Source: Ereboglobus sp. PH5-10 (GTDB lineage: Bacteria > Verrucomicrobiota > Verrucomicrobiia > Opitutales > Opitutaceae). From it: a stretch of 64,000 nt of DNA. Within the stretch, counting starts at the first letter, position 1; each line of letters opens with the position of its first letter. A model generated the notes under the pieces. The model worked only from the letters and a program-made list of their open reading frames with translations, ran no database searches and had not been told where the DNA came from. The stretch covers positions 1 to 64,000 of the forward strand of contig NZ_JAQFIP010000002.1 of the NCBI RefSeq assembly GCF_029504735.1. Direction: 5' to 3'. Both the position numbers and the translations under genes were made by a program. Below, one piece after another: positions 26,101 to 34,587 of this stretch.

Positions 26101-26645
26101 GCGTAGCTGCCCGGCGCCTCGCAAACGGCCTCGCTGTCGTAGTCGAGCTCGCGGAGTTTTTCTATTAGCGCCTGAAACGGCTGCGCTTGTCCGCGCGAGA
26201 GCGTGATTTCCGCCGTGGCAAATTGCGCGAGGGCGGGGACGGGTTGTGACAATGCCGCGGGCGTTGTGACAATCAGTTTGGGGTGTGAAATTTTTGGTTC
26301 AGCGTTAAGGGAACCTCGCAGGGCGGAGAGGACGGTAAGGCGGTCGGCGCTGGCGGCAAAGGCTTCGCGCATGTCGCGCGTGTCGGGCATCGATTCGGGG
26401 AGGATGTAGATCGCGGCGGAGTTTCCGGTTTTCAGTTTGCGGTTTCCAGTTGGGGAATCTGTTGCGCCGGCAGTTTCAAAAAACGCGATATCCTCTGCGA
26501 GTTGTTCGGCGAGCTTGGGTTCGTCGACAACGATCAACCACAGCGGCGCGGGGTGGGCGCGCACGAGCTCGCCGATGACTGCGCCGCGGGCGGGCGGGCA
26601 GACTCCGACGTGCTTTGCTCGATACGGAATCGCTGAGGCTGACAT
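23109..26645 (-). CDS. mfd: Transcription-repair coupling factor Mfd
   Basis: The 1178-residue ATPase removes RNA polymerase stalled at DNA damage and recruits UvrA. The UvrB-like N-terminal region is followed by the RNA-polymerase-interacting domain (QRALVQRAQVDQLLDF, ELVEGDLVVHIQHGIAIY). The RecG-type motor has Walker A GDVGFGKTEVAIRA, Walker B IDEEQRFGVKHKERL and the Q-rich GRVGRFKHQAYAYLL block, and a TRCF C-terminal domain ends it. Three in-frame stretches are repeat-encoded: SPTGNRKLKTGNSAA near residue 65, PSLFTLLQKVSGLFG near 285-300, and GRAASPKPPPGA near 1005-1015. It converges with the bat operon, 21 bp from batD. Confidence 0.95.
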   Translation of the reverse strand: MSASAIPYRAKHVGVCPPARGAVIGELVRAHPAPLWLIVVDEPKLAEQLAEDIAFFETAGATDSPTGNRKLKTGNSAAIYILPESMPDTRDMREAFAASADRLTVLSALRGSLNAEPKISHPKLIVTTPAALSQPVPALAQFATAEITLSRGQAQPFQALIEKLRELDYDSEAVCEAPGSYAVRGGIIDVYPITATQPYRLDFFGDEIEDIRAFDPLTQRSGESVASITLSASPRVRLEPSKTGMADYLPAGTNLLLVEPAMLEENFNALSSEAGVSTTPASDFTLPPSLFTLLQKVSGLFGVSDLDEASEIFDAPGTREVVWETDSLVHHRSYPSNDLVANERLQAEEDARARFLKQVAQWTTRDGYALTIITAKEGEENRAKEILAGTTAFKKIRPRYLRGTLNEGFRITRKVAQAEISAPPFQPALYITETELFGRQRARRAGGAALQQRALVQRAQVDQLLDFSELVEGDLVVHIQHGIAIYRGLAKIDHATGMREVISLEFDDGVTLHVPLQESHLVSRYVGLSKTRPQLGRIGTNRWEKTRRAAEVATIDLAAELLRIQAAREAQSGHAFGGDTTWQKEFEASFPFTETRDQLRAIDETKADMERERSMDRLICGDVGFGKTEVAIRAAFKAVQDGYQVALLVPTTVLAQQHLNTFRERMAGYPIVIEMVSRFRTRGEQNKIIAATAAGQVDILIGTHRLLQKDIVFRNLGLVVIDEEQRFGVKHKERLKTMRATVDVLSMSATPIPRTLYMALTGARDMSVIETAPTNRHPVQTIVKTYDEKLIVEAVRHELRRGGQVFYLHNRVQTIDLVAARLRELLPDLRIGVGHGQMHEKDLEHVMTDFVAGKYDILVCTTIIESGLDIPNCNTIIIEGADRFGLSQLYQLRGRVGRFKHQAYAYLLLHRHTHLVEIARQRLNALRAHNQLGAGFRIAMRDLELRGAGNLLGAEQSGHIVGVGFELYCQLLRQSVARLKGEKTAASIRANVKLDFVYVGEADEGRAASPKPPPGAATKLKPNSGERALHSQAHATSYSAIKAAEDAASGIVEIPKIQARIPSAYISETRLRIDFYRRLALAETPDALKQIQNDLRDRFGKYGDEVKALFLITEIRIRAEQKNILSVETAGTRLKCLRNTGKHDAFVMHGTRFPRLAAPKPLARLKEILVFLNNLPNA
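23608..23628. repeat. Palindrome encoding GRAASPKPP in mfd
   Basis: A 21-bp near-perfect palindrome (GGCGGCTTCGGCGAAGCCGCC) in the coding sequence. The identical 21 bp and the same reading frame recur in hsdM at 54064-54084. Confidence 0.9.
25741..25795. repeat. Palindrome and GTGAAGR heptamers inside mfd
   Basis: A 10-bp perfect hairpin (CCAAAAAGTC/GACTTTTTGG, 25741-25764) is followed by GTGAAGA/GTGAAGG-type heptamers to about 25795. The heptamer is the one in the alpha-2-macroglobulin signal peptide and in spacers near fmt and the DJ-1 gene. Confidence 0.75.
26421..26450. repeat. GTTTCCG-type heptamers near the mfd 5' end
   Basis: Four imperfect tandem heptamers (GTTTCCG, GTTTTCA, GTTTGCG, GTTTCCA). 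They encode the polar stretch TGNRKLKTGN in the UvrB-like domain of Mfd. Confidence 0.75.
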
Positions 26646-26695
26646 TTATGTCGCAGATTGAACAACGAAGGTGCCGATGCGCGAAGTTTTTTTAA

Positions 26696-26777
26696 TCGCG
26701 GAAGCGCGGAAGGGCGGAAAGGCGAAAATTCAGAATGAGATTTGATTCCGTGCTTCAGCTCTTCCGCGTTTCCGCGA
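26696..26777. repeat. Palindromic element between mfd and the A2M gene
   Basis: Inverted 17-bp arms at 26696-26712 and 26761-26777 (TCGCGGAAGCGCGGAAG) differ at one position. It lies upstream of mfd and just downstream of the alpha-2-macroglobulin stop and could act as a hairpin in that transcript, although there is no T run. Confidence 0.8.
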
Positions 26778-26787
26778 TGGGGTTTTC

Positions 26788-29700
26788 CTATTCGACGACG
26801 AGGGTGGTGCTGGCGGAGTGGGAGTTGTATTCGGGCGCATACATGCACTGGATTTCGGCGATGCCGCTTTCGTAGACGCCGCGCAGTTGCACGCGCACCG
26901 GATACTCGAACACATGCGTGCCGGCGGGCAGCCAGTCCATGAAGAAGTGCGTGGCGGTGTCGCGCGTGCTCTCATAGTAGCCGAGGCCGTTTTTCCAGCG
27001 GTAACCGCTCAGGACGTTGACCGGCTCGGTGCCGCTGCCTCGCTGGTCTTTCAAGTGCACGAACTCCATGTCTCGGTCGGTGCGCAGTTCGATGCGCGCG
27101 ATGAGGGTGTCGCCGGGTTCGAGCTTGGTTTTGTCGAGCGCGACGAGGGTTGGGCCGCTCGATGTGTTGATTTGTTTCCAAAGGGTTTTCTTGAGCGTGA
27201 GCGGCGTGCCTTCGTGCGGGGTGATTTTGTCGATGGTTTGAAGATACTGCCAGGTGACGCCGCCCCACGCCGGGCCGGCGTCGGTTTTGGTGACGGTGAT
27301 TTTTTCTCCCATTGACGGTGTGATCGAGGGGCCGGGGATGCGTTCGCGATAATAGCCGGTGCCGGCTTCGGATTGGGCGGGTTCGATTTTTTTGCCGCCA
27401 AGCGAAACGGTGACAAGGGCGTCGGAGGCGAGTTTGTCGGCGCCGCGCAGGAGCAGCGCGTAGACGGCGTCGGCGGTCGCCTTGGTGCTGGGCCAGGCTT
27501 GGGTTTGTTTTTGCTTGAGCAGCCAGAGTTGGAGGTCGGAGACGGCTTGGGTGTCGCGCGCGACTTCGTCGAAGACTTCGATCATGAGCGCCTGGGTTTC
27601 GATTGGGGCCTGCCACCAGAACCAGCCGCGGTTGGTGTCGGCCCAATACATGCCGAGTTCGTCGTGGTTTTGGGCGTGTTGCTTGAGCGAGGTGACGATG
27701 GCGGCGGGTGTGGCGGTGTCGCCCATTCGGGCGAGCGCGAGGGCGGCGTGGCCTTGGGATTGGCGCGGAAGCGAGAGCCAGTGTTTGCGGGCTTGCGCGG
27801 TGTAGAAGTCGTAGGCGGCGCGGGCGGTGTCGGGGATGGGGATTTGCTTCAGGTAGAAGCTGCGTGTGTAGAGTTGGAATGCGTCGGCGCTGCGGATGTG
27901 GTTGCCGTCGGGGTTGAAGTTTTCCGTGGCGATGAGCTCGGCATGGTGTTTGGCGAGGGCGGCGTCGAGCGCGGTGACGGCGCGCTTGAGCATGGTGTCG
28001 GCGCGGTTGTCGAGCGGGATGCCGAAGTGGCGCAGGCGCGCGAATCCGGCGACGAGGTAGCGGGTGATGTAGTCGCTGCCGCGTCCGCCGGGGAACCATG
28101 CCCAGAGTCCGTCGTTCATCTGGCGCTCGGCGAGTTGCGCGATGATGGCCTGGGTTTGCGCGGCGGTGCGGTTGGCATCGAAGAGATTTCCGATGGCGCG
28201 GCGGTTTTCACTTTCGCGCGTGGCGTCGCGCAGCCACGGGGTTTCCTCGATGAGCACGGATTTGAGGTCCTCGTTTTTGAGGAGGGGCGATTCGAGCGCG
28301 GGGGTGTTGCGCCATTGCTCGAAGACGCGCGCGATTTTCGGGTCGGAGTTGGCGATGTGCGCGGCGAGGGCGTTGGCGTAGTAGCGGTTGAAGAGTTGCT
28401 CGGTGCATTCGTGCGGGTATTCCATGAGGTTGGGCAGCGCAAGCACGGCATACCAAGCGGGGTTGCCGGTCATTTGCACGGTCAGGGATTCGTGGCGAAG
28501 GGCTGAAGGACTGAAGGACTGAAGGGCTGAAGTTTCGGACTCGGCCAGCTTGGGGAATCGGAAGGTGTAAGTGCCTTTGTCGCGGACGGGCAGTGTGATG
28601 GATTCGGTGACGAGCTGGCGGCGACTGAGGACGGGCAGGAAACCCTCCTCGCCGTCGCTGACCGCGCCGGTGGAGGCGACGGCTTTGTAGGTGAGAAAAC
28701 CCTGGCCGTCGGGAATGGTGATGCGCCAGGAGAGCGTTTGGGATCTGTTTGCTCCCAAACTGAAGTTTACGGGTTTCTGTTCACTGTTTACAGTTGAGCC
28801 GGTGAAGAGATTCACGGCTTCGAGAGAGCTGGCGTCGGCGAAGCTGAGTTGGGCGGAGCCGGTTTGCGGCTTGTCCGTCATGTTGGTGACTTTGACGGTG
28901 AACTCGACGGTGTCGCCCTCGCGTAGGAAGCGCGGCGGGTTGGGTTGCACCATGAGGTCTTTTGCGGTGACGGCGGTGTCGGTGAGGATGGCGGAGCGCA
29001 GTTGTTTGTCGTGCGCGAAGCCGAGGAACTTCCAGCGGGTGAGCGCCTCGGGCACGGTGAACTCCATGCGCACGGAGCCGTCCGAATCGGTGAGAAGTTG
29101 CGGGAAGAAGAAAGCCGTTTCGTTAAGGTTCTTGCGCGCAGTGACGGCGGTCAGGTCGGGGGCGGGAGATAATGGAATGCCGTCAACGGAAAAAGCGGCG
29201 TGTTTGGGATCGAGACCGCCGACGCGAATAAACGAGGCTTCTTCATCGCTAAGGTCGAGCGTGACTCCGGGCATGTATTTCATGAACTCGCCCACGGTTT
29301 TATTAGAGATCTCACCAAAGTTATCAACGGAGACAGCCTCTATATATGATGATGCAGCTCTTTGCTGCATAACGCCGCTGGATTCTTCATCTGTCACGAC
29401 ATATCTATCCAGCTTGATAATATCATTCGTGTTAAATGATATGCCCCAATGGCGGTATTGTGAACCGTGATTAATCCTGTGGTATTTCAACTTAATCGAA
29501 TAGATCACATCGTCGAACTCAATGCCTCTATTACTAATGCTCCAATTTCTATAATATCCGCTTTCGAAACGGAAGGGCGCGATGGTTGAGGGCCAGTTGT
29601 GGGGGCGATATTGATCGAGTGACGCGTCGTAGAGCGCGGCGGCGAATTCGGCGGCGACGGTAGTCGCATCCGGCGAGGTGATTTTGGCCGTCCATGTTTC

Positions 29701-32700
29701 GCGTCCGCCGGGAACGAGCTTGGAGTTAAAGTGCTCCCATGAGATTTTTAGTTTTTTGTTGCCCCAGGGGATGTCGATGCGGCGAGTTTTGGTGACGAGG
29801 CGGTTGTCGCGGACTTGCACAATGTTCAACGTGATGCCGCCGCGCATGGACTCTGTGATTTCAATGGGGATGTGTTGCTGTGAGGCGTTTGGTTTCGTCC
29901 AGAATGCGCGCAGAGTTTCGCCGTCCTGCTCGATGCTAATATGGGCGCGCGCAGTATCGTAACCGGAGCTCCAGAGCGCGGTGAGTGTGTCGCCGGGTTG
30001 CGCGGTCCAATTGGGCGCGGCGAGAGAGATGGGCTCCTTGATGGGATGGCGCGGGGCTTCGGGTGCGAGGACGCGGATTTCGGTTTGCGCGGTGACGGGT
30101 TTGCCGAAGCGATCCTGCGTGGTGACGATGGCGCGATAGATGCCGGCGGGGAGCTTCTGTGTGATTTTGGCAAGGCCGGTTTTTGAGTCGGTTGTGAATG
30201 CTTGGATGGCGAGAGCATCTTTTTCAGCAGGCCATTTCTGGGGATCAGGTGAAGTAGGGTCGATGGTAGAGTATTCGCTTGAGGCGCGATGATAATAGTA
30301 ACGGCCTTTTTGCGCCTCGGGTTGCGGAACCGAGGCGGGTTGCGTGAGCGCGTGAAATGCGATTTGGCCGGTGGCGGATTGCGGGGCGCCGTCGAGCGTG
30401 GTGGTGGCGAGTTTCAGGGCGACTGGGGCTTGGTCGGTGAGCCAGTCGCCTTCGATTGTGATGTCGGCGGCGATCGCGGTGTAACCAACGGAGACGGTGC
30501 GCGAGGCGGTGCGTGTTTCGCCAGTGGTGTCGGTGACTTCGGCGGTGACGGAATAGGCGAACACGGGTTCGTTCTTGGCATCGGCGACGGGGTCGGGCAG
30601 GGCGGTGAATTCGAGTGTGAATTTGCCCGATGCGTCGGTTGTCGCGGTTCCGTGGGCGATGGCGTGGGGTTGGTTGGGAAGGAAGTCCGTCCACCAGCAC
30701 CAGCGCGGCCAGCGGATGAGGCGCTGGACGCGCCAGGTAACCTTGGCTCCATCGATGGGTGCGCCGGTGTAGGAGACGGCGGCGCCGGCGAGGGTGACGG
30801 TGTCGTTGAGCTTGGGGGCGATTTCCGGTGCGGGGAGCGTGACCTCGAATTTTGGGCGTTTGTATTCCTCGACGTTGACGCTGGTGTCGCCGATCTCATT
30901 GGTTTGCGAATGGAGGCGATAGTATCCGGTGAGGCGTCCGGCGGGAACAGTGAAGCTGCCGGACACGGAGCCGAAGCCGTTGGTGACGAGTTCAAGTTTT
31001 CCCGCCTCCTTGCTGTTGGGGTCGGAGAGCACGATGGTGAGCCGATGATTGGTGAGAAGCGAGTAGTTGCCTTTCTTGGGAATGGCGCGCATGGCGACCG
31101 CCTTAAAATTGATGGATTGCCCCGGGCGGTAGATTGAGCGGTCTGTGAAAAAATAAATGCGGGTGTGTTCGTTTCCGGCGGGCGGATGGTTGGCGTATCC
31201 ATAATCATTGCTGGAGACGGCGATTACCCGGCCATCGGGCGCAATCGCATGGATGACACGTAGCCTGTTGTGGCGAGGCGATTTCGCGCGGTTGTCGGTC
31301 AACAGGAAGAATCCATCCTCGTTCGCGGTGGTTTTCTCCACATGGTAGTTTTCGTTTTCACCATCAAACGCTGCGGAAACCGTGGCAGCCGGAACGGGAT
31401 CGCCGGTAATCGCATTAACAACAAAGCCGGAGACGTTTCCATCCAGCCTGTTGTATCCGTTGTGGATGATGGCGAGGTCGGACACCCATACCGTGGCGGT
31501 TGTTATGACGTTTTTTTCCTCGGAAAAGTTTTTGTCAGGGCTGGCCGCGATGAGGTAAAGTCCCGGCTTGAGGTCGCGGGGCGCGGGAAGTTTTTCATCG
31601 CGATAACGGTAATCCGGCGTGGCGGGGAGGTTGGCATTCCAGGATTTCGCGATTTTGCGATCCTTGAATTGATCCCAATTCGCGGACATAAAGATGCTGT
31701 TTTGACTTTTGATGAGGGCGTTTTGATCGACCTCGTATGCTCGAAAATAGACTTTTTTGAGATTACGATACTGAACGCTAATGAAAGGAGCCGTGGCATC
31801 GTCCGAGATGGGCCAGGTGCTTTCAGTGGTGATGCTTTGAAGCGAACCGGCCTTGATCCTAACGATGATATTACGAAGGGAGTTGAATGCGCTTTTATTG
31901 AGCGAATTCGCGTCGTTGTTGACGGCGGCTTGGGCGATTGCGACTGCTTCGTCGGGGGCATCATGCTGCCGGAGTTGGGCAAGTGTGAGCGCGGCTGCGG
32001 TGGCGACGGAGGGTTCGGCGGGTGACGCGCGCTCAATGAAATCACGCAAAGCGGCGAAATAGCGGTCTTGGGCGGGCGAGCCGAGGATGCGCGCGGCCCA
32101 GTTGAGGCGGGAGTGCTCAATGTCGGCGAGGGCGAGTTGGGGGAGCGGGTCGTCGAGATGGAAGCGGAGGAGTTGTTGGTAGAGTTGGATGGCGCGAAGG
32201 ACGGGTTGGGTGGTGCGGGCAACCTGCCCGAGTTCCGATTTCACGGGCGGGCTGCTCGTTCCACTTTCAGGGTTCCATGCGAGGAATTCTTCGAGGGAGC
32301 CGAGTATGGGGGAGTCGGGGGTGGGCTCGAAGGTATTCTCGGATTTGGCGACTCCCTGTTCGCCAGCACTGTAAAAGGCGATGGCTTCGTGGACGAGAAA
32401 ATCGTAGAGGGTGGGGCGGTAGTCGTCGGGGAGATTGCCTTTGGCGAGGAGAGGTTCGAGTTTGGCGATGGGTGTTTTTTGGAGCACGACGGGATCGGCG
32501 AGCGCGGCCTCAAAATGTCGCGCGGTTTCGGCGAGGACGCGGCGGGCATCCCATGTGCGGAAATCGTCGGAGGGCTGCTCTGCGGTTTGTGTGCGTTGGA
32601 GGAGTTGCCAGCGGTTTTGTTGGTAGTAGTTCCACCATGTTTTTGCGAGCGCGGCTTCGAGAAGCGGGCGCATTGACGCAGGTAGCGCGGGCGCGTGGTC

Positions 32701-33000
32701 GTCGGCCAGCCATGCGGTGAGCGAACGAATGCGCGCGGCGGGTTGGCCGCGGCGGTCCACGTTGGCGGCGTCGGCTTGCGCTTTGATGAGAATTGCACGG
32801 ACGGCTTCGGGCCAGGCTTCGTCGGCGATGGCTCCGGTGATTATTTTATCGAGCGCGGCGGAGGCGGTTTTGGGCTGGCCTGCTTTTTGTGCGTCGGCGA
32901 CAGCGCGCCAGTCCGCGGCGCGATCCGCCGCGAAGAGTGAAGGGTGAAGGGTGAAGAGCGAAAGGAGGAGCGCGAGGACGAGCGGGAGGTTGCGTTTCAT
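26788..33000 (-). CDS. Bacterial alpha-2-macroglobulin with a TonB-plug-like insert
   Basis: This 2070-residue periplasmic or lipid-associated protease trap has a signal peptide (VLALLLSLFTLHPSLFA). Macroglobulin domains follow, including the YFFTDRSIYRPGQSINFKA segment. A CarboxypepD-reg-like module lies near 518-565 (FVVNAITGDPVPAATV). The conserved NETAFFFPQLLTDSDG block is present. The thioester motif CTEQ lies at about residue 1532 (YPHECTEQLF), so covalent trapping should be possible. Between the macroglobulin core and NETAFFF, at about 1200-1280, is a segment resembling a TonB receptor plug (VGEFMKYMPGV, then RVGGLDPKHAAFSVDGIPL). The coding DNA there is AT-richer. No pbpC gene adjoins it. 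The ATG at 33000 starts the signal peptide. Confidence 0.9.
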   Translation of the reverse strand: MKRNLPLVLALLLSLFTLHPSLFAADRAADWRAVADAQKAGQPKTASAALDKIITGAIADEAWPEAVRAILIKAQADAANVDRRGQPAARIRSLTAWLADDHAPALPASMRPLLEAALAKTWWNYYQQNRWQLLQRTQTAEQPSDDFRTWDARRVLAETARHFEAALADPVVLQKTPIAKLEPLLAKGNLPDDYRPTLYDFLVHEAIAFYSAGEQGVAKSENTFEPTPDSPILGSLEEFLAWNPESGTSSPPVKSELGQVARTTQPVLRAIQLYQQLLRFHLDDPLPQLALADIEHSRLNWAARILGSPAQDRYFAALRDFIERASPAEPSVATAAALTLAQLRQHDAPDEAVAIAQAAVNNDANSLNKSAFNSLRNIIVRIKAGSLQSITTESTWPISDDATAPFISVQYRNLKKVYFRAYEVDQNALIKSQNSIFMSANWDQFKDRKIAKSWNANLPATPDYRYRDEKLPAPRDLKPGLYLIAASPDKNFSEEKNVITTATVWVSDLAIIHNGYNRLDGNVSGFVVNAITGDPVPAATVSAAFDGENENYHVEKTTANEDGFFLLTDNRAKSPRHNRLRVIHAIAPDGRVIAVSSNDYGYANHPPAGNEHTRIYFFTDRSIYRPGQSINFKAVAMRAIPKKGNYSLLTNHRLTIVLSDPNSKEAGKLELVTNGFGSVSGSFTVPAGRLTGYYRLHSQTNEIGDTSVNVEEYKRPKFEVTLPAPEIAPKLNDTVTLAGAAVSYTGAPIDGAKVTWRVQRLIRWPRWCWWTDFLPNQPHAIAHGTATTDASGKFTLEFTALPDPVADAKNEPVFAYSVTAEVTDTTGETRTASRTVSVGYTAIAADITIEGDWLTDQAPVALKLATTTLDGAPQSATGQIAFHALTQPASVPQPEAQKGRYYYHRASSEYSTIDPTSPDPQKWPAEKDALAIQAFTTDSKTGLAKITQKLPAGIYRAIVTTQDRFGKPVTAQTEIRVLAPEAPRHPIKEPISLAAPNWTAQPGDTLTALWSSGYDTARAHISIEQDGETLRAFWTKPNASQQHIPIEITESMRGGITLNIVQVRDNRLVTKTRRIDIPWGNKKLKISWEHFNSKLVPGGRETWTAKITSPDATTVAAEFAAALYDASLDQYRPHNWPSTIAPFRFESGYYRNWSISNRGIEFDDVIYSIKLKYHRINHGSQYRHWGISFNTNDIIKLDRYVVTDEESSGVMQQRAASSYIEAVSVDNFGEISNKTVGEFMKYMPGVTLDLSDEEASFIRVGGLDPKHAAFSVDGIPLSPAPDLTAVTARKNLNETAFFFPQLLTDSDGSVRMEFTVPEALTRWKFLGFAHDKQLRSAILTDTAVTAKDLMVQPNPPRFLREGDTVEFTVKVTNMTDKPQTGSAQLSFADASSLEAVNLFTGSTVNSEQKPVNFSLGANRSQTLSWRITIPDGQGFLTYKAVASTGAVSDGEEGFLPVLSRRQLVTESITLPVRDKGTYTFRFPKLAESETSALQSFSPSALRHESLTVQMTGNPAWYAVLALPNLMEYPHECTEQLFNRYYANALAAHIANSDPKIARVFEQWRNTPALESPLLKNEDLKSVLIEETPWLRDATRESENRRAIGNLFDANRTAAQTQAIIAQLAERQMNDGLWAWFPGGRGSDYITRYLVAGFARLRHFGIPLDNRADTMLKRAVTALDAALAKHHAELIATENFNPDGNHIRSADAFQLYTRSFYLKQIPIPDTARAAYDFYTAQARKHWLSLPRQSQGHAALALARMGDTATPAAIVTSLKQHAQNHDELGMYWADTNRGWFWWQAPIETQALMIEVFDEVARDTQAVSDLQLWLLKQKQTQAWPSTKATADAVYALLLRGADKLASDALVTVSLGGKKIEPAQSEAGTGYYRERIPGPSITPSMGEKITVTKTDAGPAWGGVTWQYLQTIDKITPHEGTPLTLKKTLWKQINTSSGPTLVALDKTKLEPGDTLIARIELRTDRDMEFVHLKDQRGSGTEPVNVLSGYRWKNGLGYYESTRDTATHFFMDWLPAGTHVFEYPVRVQLRGVYESGIAEIQCMYAPEYNSHSASTTLVVE
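28498..28533. repeat. GGGCTGAA octamers inside the A2M gene
   Basis: Four tandem octamers (GGGCTGAA, GGACTGAA) in the coding sequence, read on the minus strand as LQSFSPSAL. This is the same repeat-encoded peptide as in BatD/E. Confidence 0.88.
32201..32252. repeat. Diverged GRVARATQP-type element inside the A2M gene
   Basis: About 31 bp align with the right arm of the U32-gene palindrome (6958-6995 region) with roughly one quarter of positions changed. Encoded residues read GQVARTTQPV, compared with GRVARATQPA in the U32 protein. Confidence 0.65.
32932..32963. repeat. GTGAAGR heptamers encoding the A2M signal peptide
   Basis: Tandem GTGAAGG/GTGAAGA heptamers read on the minus strand give LFTLHPSLF, the end of the hydrophobic core of the signal peptide. 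Confidence 0.8.
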
Positions 33001-33031
33001 ATAAAGGAAAAACGGTTGAGTTGAGTTTTTA

Positions 33032-33120
33032 TTAACCACGGAGAGGCACGGAGGAATTCATGAGGAATGGCTGATCAATTTTTCTCTGTCTCCGTGCATC
33101 TCCGTGTTCTCCGTGGTTAA
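33032..33120. repeat. Palindromic element between the A2M gene and the oxidoreductase
   Basis: Left arm TTAACCACGGAGAGGCACGG is matched by the inverted right arm ending CTCCGTGGTTAA at 33120, which contains three TCTCCGTG copies. It fills nearly all of the spacer between the two genes. Confidence 0.85.
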
Positions 33121-34548
33121 TTATTGGTTTGTTTTTTCGGCAAGTTCTTCGAGGGGGTAGGTGATGATTTCGGCGATGGTGGGATGATACCAGGGAGCGC
33201 GGAGCATGTCGTGGACTGTCGCGCGCATTACGAGCGGGGTGCTGAAGATGTGAATCAGCTCGCCGGCGTCGCGGCCCACGATTTCGGCGCCGAGGATGCG
33301 GCCGCGTTTTGGGTCGGCGAGGACTTTTACGTAGCCGGCGTTGGCGTCCATGAGGATGGTTTTGCCGTGGTCGTTGTAGGGATAGCTGGCGGCGATGAAG
33401 GGGATTTTTTTTGCGCGGAGCTGGCTTTCGAGCAGACCGATGGTGGCGAGCGCGGGGTCGGTGAAGACGACGTTGAGGAGGTGCGTTGGAGAGAGGATTG
33501 CGGGGATGCGCGGCGGGCGGGTTGACGGGAGAAATGCGTGGCGGGCGGCGAGTTCGCCTTGGGCGATGGCGAGGTGCACGATGTCGTTGGGACCGCAGAC
33601 ATCGCCGCCGGCGTAGATGTGCGGCGCGGTGGTTTGCTGGTGGCGGTTGGCGCGGATGCGGCCGGCGGGTGTGAGGCGGACGCCGGCGGCGGCGAGATTG
33701 AGGCCGGCGGTGTTGGGTTCGCGTCCGAGGGCGTTGAAGAGGTGGGCGGCTTCGCGGGCGACGCTTTTTGTGGTGCCGTTGCGCGTGTGCGCGAAGGTTA
33801 CGCGGACGCCGCGTTTTGTCCGCGCGATTTTTTCTATGCGAGTGTGGGTAAAGAGTTCGACGCCCTCGTCGCGGAGCGCCTGCTGAATGACGGCGCTGGC
33901 CTCGGGGGAGTGATCGCGGAGGATGTTGGGGCTGCGCTGGATGAGCGTCACGCGGACGCCGAGGCGGCGGAGGTATTGCGTGAGTTCGACGGCGATGATG
34001 CCGCCGCCGAGGACGATCACGCTTTTGGGGATGAAGTTGAGGTCGAGGACGTCGTCGCTTGTCCAGTGCGGGGTGTCGGCGAGGCCGTGTATTGGCGGAG
34101 TGGATACGCGCGAGCCGGTGGCGATGAGGATTTTTTTTGCGGAGAGCCGGGTGCGTTTGTCGTCGTTGAGTTCGACGGTGTGCGGGTCGATGAATCGGGC
34201 GTTTGCGCGGTAGAGGTCGTATTTGCCGGAGTTCATGGCGCGCGCGCGGTAGTCGGCGAACTCGGCGATGATTTTTTTCTTCCGCGCGTGCATGGCGCGG
34301 ATATCCGGGCGCGCGACGGGGATGTGGAGGCCGAAGGTTTTGCCTTTTTGCGCGAGGTGGAGAACCTCGGTCATCCAGAGGAGGGTTTTCGAAGGCATGC
34401 ATCCGCGAAGAATGCACAGGCCGCCGAGTTCGCGCGCGCCGTCAACGATGGCGACGCGTTTGCCGAATTCGTCGCGCGCGACTCGCGCCGCGTTAAAACC
34501 GGCGGAGCCGCCGCCGAGGACGAGAAGGTCGTAGGGTTTGGTGGGCAT
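33121..34548 (-). CDS. Class I pyridine nucleotide-disulfide oxidoreductase
   Basis: The 475-residue flavoprotein has an FAD-binding N-terminus (DLLVLGGGSAGFNAA), the redox-active disulfide GGLCILRGCMPSK, the NAD(P) site VIVLGGGIIAVELTQYL and the second FAD motif IYAGGDVCG. The C-terminal dimerisation domain carries the catalytic His of HPTIAE. It belongs with dihydrolipoyl dehydrogenase, mercuric reductase and related enzymes. It lacks the extra cysteines of MerA and has no 2-oxoacid dehydrogenase genes nearby, so the physiological disulfide is unknown. Confidence 0.9.
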   Translation of the reverse strand: MPTKPYDLLVLGGGSAGFNAARVARDEFGKRVAIVDGARELGGLCILRGCMPSKTLLWMTEVLHLAQKGKTFGLHIPVARPDIRAMHARKKKIIAEFADYRARAMNSGKYDLYRANARFIDPHTVELNDDKRTRLSAKKILIATGSRVSTPPIHGLADTPHWTSDDVLDLNFIPKSVIVLGGGIIAVELTQYLRRLGVRVTLIQRSPNILRDHSPEASAVIQQALRDEGVELFTHTRIEKIARTKRGVRVTFAHTRNGTTKSVAREAAHLFNALGREPNTAGLNLAAAGVRLTPAGRIRANRHQQTTAPHIYAGGDVCGPNDIVHLAIAQGELAARHAFLPSTRPPRIPAILSPTHLLNVVFTDPALATIGLLESQLRAKKIPFIAASYPYNDHGKTILMDANAGYVKVLADPKRGRILGAEIVGRDAGELIHIFSTPLVMRATVHDMLRAPWYHPTIAEIITYPLEELAEKTNQ

Positions 34549-34587
34549 GTGAAAAAGGTTTGCTGGCGTTAAATTTCAGGCAGGGGA

